A DNA stretch of 64,000 nt from Streptacidiphilus rugosus AM-16. GTDB taxonomy: Bacteria > Actinomycetota > Actinomycetes > Streptomycetales > Streptomycetaceae. Under the pieces are notes generated by a model. The model was not told the origin of the DNA, did no database searches, and saw only the letters and a list, made by a program, of their open reading frames with translations. The stretch is from assembly GCF_000744655.1 (NCBI RefSeq), contig NZ_JQMJ01000004.1, forward strand, positions 1,984,001 through 2,048,000. Reading direction: 5' to 3'. Shown here one piece after another: positions 60,955 to 64,000 of this stretch (positions are counted from its first letter, which is position 1; each line of letters starts with the position of its first letter). Position numbers and translations under genes: made by a program.

Positions 60955-61090
60955 GTGCTCCGCTCCGATCCGCTCCGGGGGTCCTCACCGCCCGGACCGC
61001 CATTCTCCCCGCTGCCGCCCCCCGCCCGTCACTCCGCCACGTTCGATCAGCCCCGCGCCCCGCCGAGGGCCCCGAGCCCGCCCAGAGGCC

Positions 61091-61357
61091 TCAGGCCCGC
61101 TTGGCCTGCTCCGCCGCCTCGGCCGCCGCGCCCGGACGGTCCACCAGCTCGATCTGGTCCACGGCGTTGCACCAGCGGCAGCGGACCGACTCGACGGTCT
61201 CGGTCAGGACCTCGCGCTCCTCGACGTTCGGCTCTCCGGCCAGGTCCAGGTGGACGAACTCGACGACCCGCGAGGAGCGGGTGACGTCGAAACGGGTCAG
61301 GTTGCCGCAGAGCGTGCAGCGCCACCTGGTCGCCTCGGTGGGAAGCGGAACGGCCAT
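61091..61357 (-). CDS. Small zinc-ribbon-like protein, function unknown
   Basis: An 88-residue protein starting MAVPLPTEATRWRCTLCGNL at 61357. Two CxxC pairs (CTLC near residue 15 and CRWC near residue 63) should bind one zinc. The rest is acidic, with no other domain. GAGAGG lies ahead of the start. It is downstream-neighbour to the rhomboid gene on the opposite strand and follows the NYN gene's promoter region. Role unknown; a partner in RNA or protein contacts is possible. Confidence 0.7.
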   Translation of the reverse strand: MAVPLPTEATRWRCTLCGNLTRFDVTRSSRVVEFVHLDLAGEPNVEEREVLTETVESVRCRWCNAVDQIELVDRPGAAAEAAEQAKRA

Positions 61358-61484
61358 GGCGAGATCCTCTCGTCGGTCTCTGTACCTGAGAAACCCTATG
61401 GCCTCGGGGATGCGCGCGGAGACCGTCCCCCACACGCCCCAGCGGTCGGGTGTCAGATTCGTCCCGACAAGGAATGCTTTGCCC

Positions 61485-62288
61485 ATGGTGAGCCTGGCAA
61501 TTCCGGAAAGCGTTCCCCGCCCCGTGCCGTACCTGCCGGTGGCGACCTACGCGCTGATCGTGCTGTGCGTGGTCGTCTTCCTGGTCGGCCCGGTCTCCGG
61601 CCTGGACCCTTTCTACGGCTCCGGCGCCGCCCGCGCCTGCGCCCAGACCGCCTACTACCACCGCTGGGGCGTCATCCCCGCGGAGCTGCTGCACAACGCG
61701 GCCCGCCCGCTGCACCTGCCGCCCCGCTGCCCGGCGGACAACGGGCTGCCCAAGATCCCGGCGCTGTCGGTGCTGACCGCGATGTTCGTCCACGGCGGCT
61801 GGGTGCACCTGGCCGGCAACATGCTCTTCCTCTACGTCTTCGGCGCGATGGTGGAGGAGCGCGTCGGCCCGCTGGCCTACCTGCTCCTCTACATCGCCCT
61901 CGGATACCTGGCGACCTACGGCTACGCGCTCGTCGAGGCGGGCAGCCCCGGCGCGACGCAGACGCTGGTGGGGGCGTCGGGGGCGATCGCCGGCATCCTC
62001 GGCGCGTATCTCTGCCTGTATCCGCGGGCCAGGATCACCAGCCTGATCCCCCTGCTGCTCTTCCTGCCGCTGCGCTTCCCCGCCTGGCTGGTGCTCGGGT
62101 TCTGGGTCGCGGTGCAGTGGCTCTCGGTCCGGGCCACCGACCCCGCCGTGCCCGGCGTCGCCTACGCGGCCCACCTGATCGGCTTCACCGGCGGCCTCGC
62201 CTTCACCTGGCTGCTCTTCCGCTACCGCGCCCGCCGCCCCGGCGGCCTCGGCCTCACCGCCGCCCTCTCCCGCCTGCGACGGCGCTAG
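61485..62288 (+). CDS. Rhomboid-family intramembrane serine protease
   Basis: A 267-residue membrane protease with six or more helices. The L1 region is followed by HLAGNMLFLYVFG, the catalytic Ser is in VGASGAIAGILGAYL, and the catalytic His is in YAAHLIGFTGG. ATG 61485 follows AAGGAA; GTG 61488 is also possible. It would cut a membrane-spanning substrate, not known here. Confidence 0.92.
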   Translation: MVSLAIPESVPRPVPYLPVATYALIVLCVVVFLVGPVSGLDPFYGSGAARACAQTAYYHRWGVIPAELLHNAARPLHLPPRCPADNGLPKIPALSVLTAMFVHGGWVHLAGNMLFLYVFGAMVEERVGPLAYLLLYIALGYLATYGYALVEAGSPGATQTLVGASGAIAGILGAYLCLYPRARITSLIPLLLFLPLRFPAWLVLGFWVAVQWLSVRATDPAVPGVAYAAHLIGFTGGLAFTWLLFRYRARRPGGLGLTAALSRLRRR

Positions 62289-62345
62289 ACGGTCGGACAG
62301 GCCCTAGCATGAGCAGGGCCCGCCCCCGCCGACAGGAGACTCCGC

Positions 62346-62627
62346 GTGATCACCGCCATCGTGCTCGTCAAGGCCAGCGTCGACCAGATCCCGGAGATCG
62401 CCGAGAGCATCGCCGCGCTCGCCAACGTCACCGAGGTCTACTCGGTCACCGGCGGCTGGGACCTCATCGCGATGGTGCGGGTCCGCGCCCACGAGGAGCT
62501 GGCCGAGGTGATCCCCGGCCAGCTGAACAAGGTGCCCGGCGTCGCCCACACCGAGACCCACGTGGCCTTCCGCACCTACTCCAGCCACGACCTCGACGCC
62601 GCGTTCGCCATCGGCCTGGACGACTGA
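62346..62627 (+). CDS. Stand-alone Lrp/AsnC ligand-binding (RAM) domain protein
   Basis: A 93-residue protein made only of the RAM domain: AIVLVKASVDQIPEIAESIAALANVTEVYSVTGGWDLIAMVRV and a terminal HVAFRTY. It lacks the DNA-binding half of Lrp. Such pieces bind amino acids and may act as sensors or co-regulators. GTG 62346 follows AGGAG. It starts 57 bases after the rhomboid gene and may be cotranscribed. Confidence 0.88.
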   Translation: MITAIVLVKASVDQIPEIAESIAALANVTEVYSVTGGWDLIAMVRVRAHEELAEVIPGQLNKVPGVAHTETHVAFRTYSSHDLDAAFAIGLDD

Positions 62628-62640
62628 CGAGCCGCTCCGG

Positions 62641-64000
62641 TCAGCGGCGGGTGTCAGGGACGCAGCGGCCGCCCTCGGTCCGGTAGGACCACTGCGCGCC
62701 CTCGCTGACCAGCTCACGCACCGCGGCCAGGAAGCGGTCGACGTGCTCGTCCGGCGTCCCCGCGCCGAAGCTGACCCGGATCGCGTTCAGGCTGCGCTCC
62801 CCCGGCAGCGACGCCTCCGGCGCGCCGCACTCGGACGGCGCCGCCTCCTCGCCGCCCAGCAGGGTGCGGACCAGCGGGTGCGCGCAGAACAGGCCGTCGC
62901 GCACACCGATGCCGTACTCGGCCGACAGTGCGGCGGAGAAGTGCGAGCTGTTCCAGCCCTGCACGACGAAGGAGAGCACGCCGACGCGCGGGTGGTCCTC
63001 GCCGAACAGCGTCAGCACCCGCACCTGCGGGATCCCCGCCAGCCCCTCGCGCAGCCGCTCGACCAGCTGCTGCTCGCGCGCCTGCAGCGCCTCGAAGCCC
63101 GCCTCCGTCAGAGCCCGGCAGGCGGAGGCGACGGCGTAGGCGCCGATCACGTTCGGCGAGCCGGCCTCGTGCCGGGCCGGCCCCTGGTGCCAGTCGACGG
63201 CGACGGAGCCGTCCGCCTCCCGCGCCACGGTCCGGCTGGCGCCGCCGCCCGCGAGGTAGGGGTCGGCCGCGTCCAGCCAGTCGGCGCGCCCGGCCAGCAC
63301 GCCCGCGCCGAACGGCGCGTAGAGCTTGTGACCGGAGAACGCCACCCAGTCCACGTCCAGCTCGCGCACGGACACCGCGTGGTGCGGCGCCAGCTGCGCG
63401 GCGTCGAGCACGATCCGCGCGCCGTGCCGGTGCGAGACCTCGGCGAGCTCGGCGACCGGCCAGATCTCGCCGGTCACGTTCGAGGCCCCGGTGACGCAGA
63501 AGAGCTTGGGCCCCTCCCCTGCGGCGGCGAGCGCGGCGTCCAGTGCGGCGACGGCCTGCTCGGGCGAGCGCGGCGCGCGCAGGTAGGTGACCTCGAGGCC
63601 ACGGCCGGGCCAGGGCAGCAGGGACGCGTGGTGCTCGGTCTCGAAGGCGAAGACCCGGGTCCCCGCGGGCAGCGCCGAGGCGAGCAGATTGAGCGAGTCG
63701 GTGGTGGCCCGGGTGAAGACGACCTGGTCGCCCTCGCGCAGGTCCAGGAAGTCGGCGACCGCGGCGCGGCTCTGCTCGAACAGGTCGGTCGACAGCTGCG
63801 ACAGGTACCCGGCCCCGCGGTGGACGCTGCCGTAGTAGGGCGCGTAGGCGGCGACGTCGTCCCACACCCGCTGGAGCGCGGGCGCGCTGGCGGCATAGTC
63901 GAGCGCGGCGTAGGTGACCTTCTCACCGGAGACCAGCGGCACCTCGACGTCCCGGCCGAGGACGGACAGGGGCTGACAAACCTCGACATTACGGGCGACG
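62641..64000 (-). CDS. PLP-dependent class V aminotransferase/cysteine-desulfurase-like protein (5' end outside window)
   Basis: At least 453 residues, running open to the right edge. LDYAASAPALQ at the N-terminal side, GASNVTGEIWPV, VLDAAQLAPH with the PLP-contacting Asp, and AFSGHKLYAPFGAGVL with the Schiff-base Lys are all present. RDGLFCAHPLVR near the end may supply a reactive Cys. A GTG at 63942 is within the conserved part: upstream codons encode VCQPLSVLGRDVEV with no stop, so the true start lies past 64000. Confidence 0.88.
   Translation of the reverse strand, partial: VARNVEVCQPLSVLGRDVEVPLVSGEKVTYAALDYAASAPALQRVWDDVAAYAPYYGSVHRGAGYLSQLSTDLFEQSRAAVADFLDLREGDQVVFTRATTDSLNLLASALPAGTRVFAFETEHHASLLPWPGRGLEVTYLRAPRSPEQAVAALDAALAAAGEGPKLFCVTGASNVTGEIWPVAELAEVSHRHGARIVLDAAQLAPHHAVSVRELDVDWVAFSGHKLYAPFGAGVLAGRADWLDAADPYLAGGGASRTVAREADGSVAVDWHQGPARHEAGSPNVIGAYAVASACRALTEAGFEALQAREQQLVERLREGLAGIPQVRVLTLFGEDHPRVGVLSFVVQGWNSSHFSAALSAEYGIGVRDGLFCAHPLVRTLLGGEEAAPSECGAPEASLPGERSLNAIRVSFGAGTPDEHVDRFLAAVRELVSEGAQWSYRTEGGRCVPDTRR

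Noticed and set aside
63940-63942. GTG as the start of the aminotransferase gene
   Set aside because: The frame stays open to the window edge and the upstream codons encode a plausible conserved N-terminus, so the gene is partial.

Overview
High-GC DNA (about 73% by eye) with strong third-position G/C bias, frequent GTG and TTG starts, a leader peptide with three Trp codons ahead of a fused anthranilate synthase, a class II DAHP synthase, PASTA and other membrane Ser/Thr kinases, and several leaderless promoters. This points to a streptomycete-type actinobacterium (Streptomyces, Kitasatospora or Streptacidiphilus). I see no phage genes, insertion sequences, CRISPR arrays, tRNA or rRNA. It reads as chromosomal core with one catabolic island.

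Layout. 1-2630: secreted peptidoglycan enzymes (transglycosylase end, M15 peptidase, a peptidoglycan-binding protein, an amidase). 2801-5039: DHA2 drug exporter and divergent TetR regulator with two matching operators between them. 5109-9809: small unknown protein, CrtI-like oxidoreductase, a Tyr/Gln-rich membrane protein, metF, polyprenyl diphosphate synthase. 9983-13671: Ser/Thr kinase, thiE, an Rv2175c-like DNA-binding protein and a K+ channel. 13698-22201: a probable CoA-dependent aerobic 2-aminobenzoate (anthranilate) degradation cluster with a PaaX-type regulator. 22342-26223: small membrane protein, FAD reductase, TPP riboswitch and thiOSG. 26320-32528: PASTA kinase, two GNAT acetyltransferases, a molybdopterin oxidoreductase, bfr/bfd, DAHP synthase. 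32638-36396: trp attenuator, fused trpEG, third Ser/Thr kinase. 36404-42799: MarR/YceI pair, phosphofructokinase, MacRS-like two-component system, plsC, lipase-like hydrolase. 42858-48634: lipoprotein, nuclease, glucokinase, degenerate ArsA-like ATPase, SRPBCC protein, phosphoesterase. 48811-55830: fadD, PimB-like and GT87 mannosyltransferases, a gluzincin-like protein and an NlpC/P60 protein. 56091-64000: PurN-like enzyme, two more NlpC/P60 hydrolases (one behind a c-di-AMP riboswitch), NYN protein, rhomboid protease, Lrp-type sensor domain and an aminotransferase that runs off the right edge.

How it fits together. The order metF, polyprenyl synthase, Rv2175c-like protein, PASTA kinase, DAHP synthase, plsC, ArsA-like, SRPBCC, fadD, PimB-like, GT87, NlpC/P60 resembles the Mycobacterium tuberculosis Rv2172c-Rv2190c neighbourhood as I remember it. 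That suggests an old actinobacterial block for envelope lipid and glycan synthesis with a kinase and its substrate. The anthranilate-CoA cluster and thi genes lie inside that block.

All four convergent gene junctions longer than about 100 bp carry copies of one related, roughly 70-105 bp hairpin repeat (11.7, 18.9, 22.6 and 50.7 kb); the simpler 1.45 kb junction carries an ordinary terminator. The repeat family and the anthranilate-CoA cluster are the two most interesting items. All functions are read from sequence motifs and recalled family knowledge; no database search was run.
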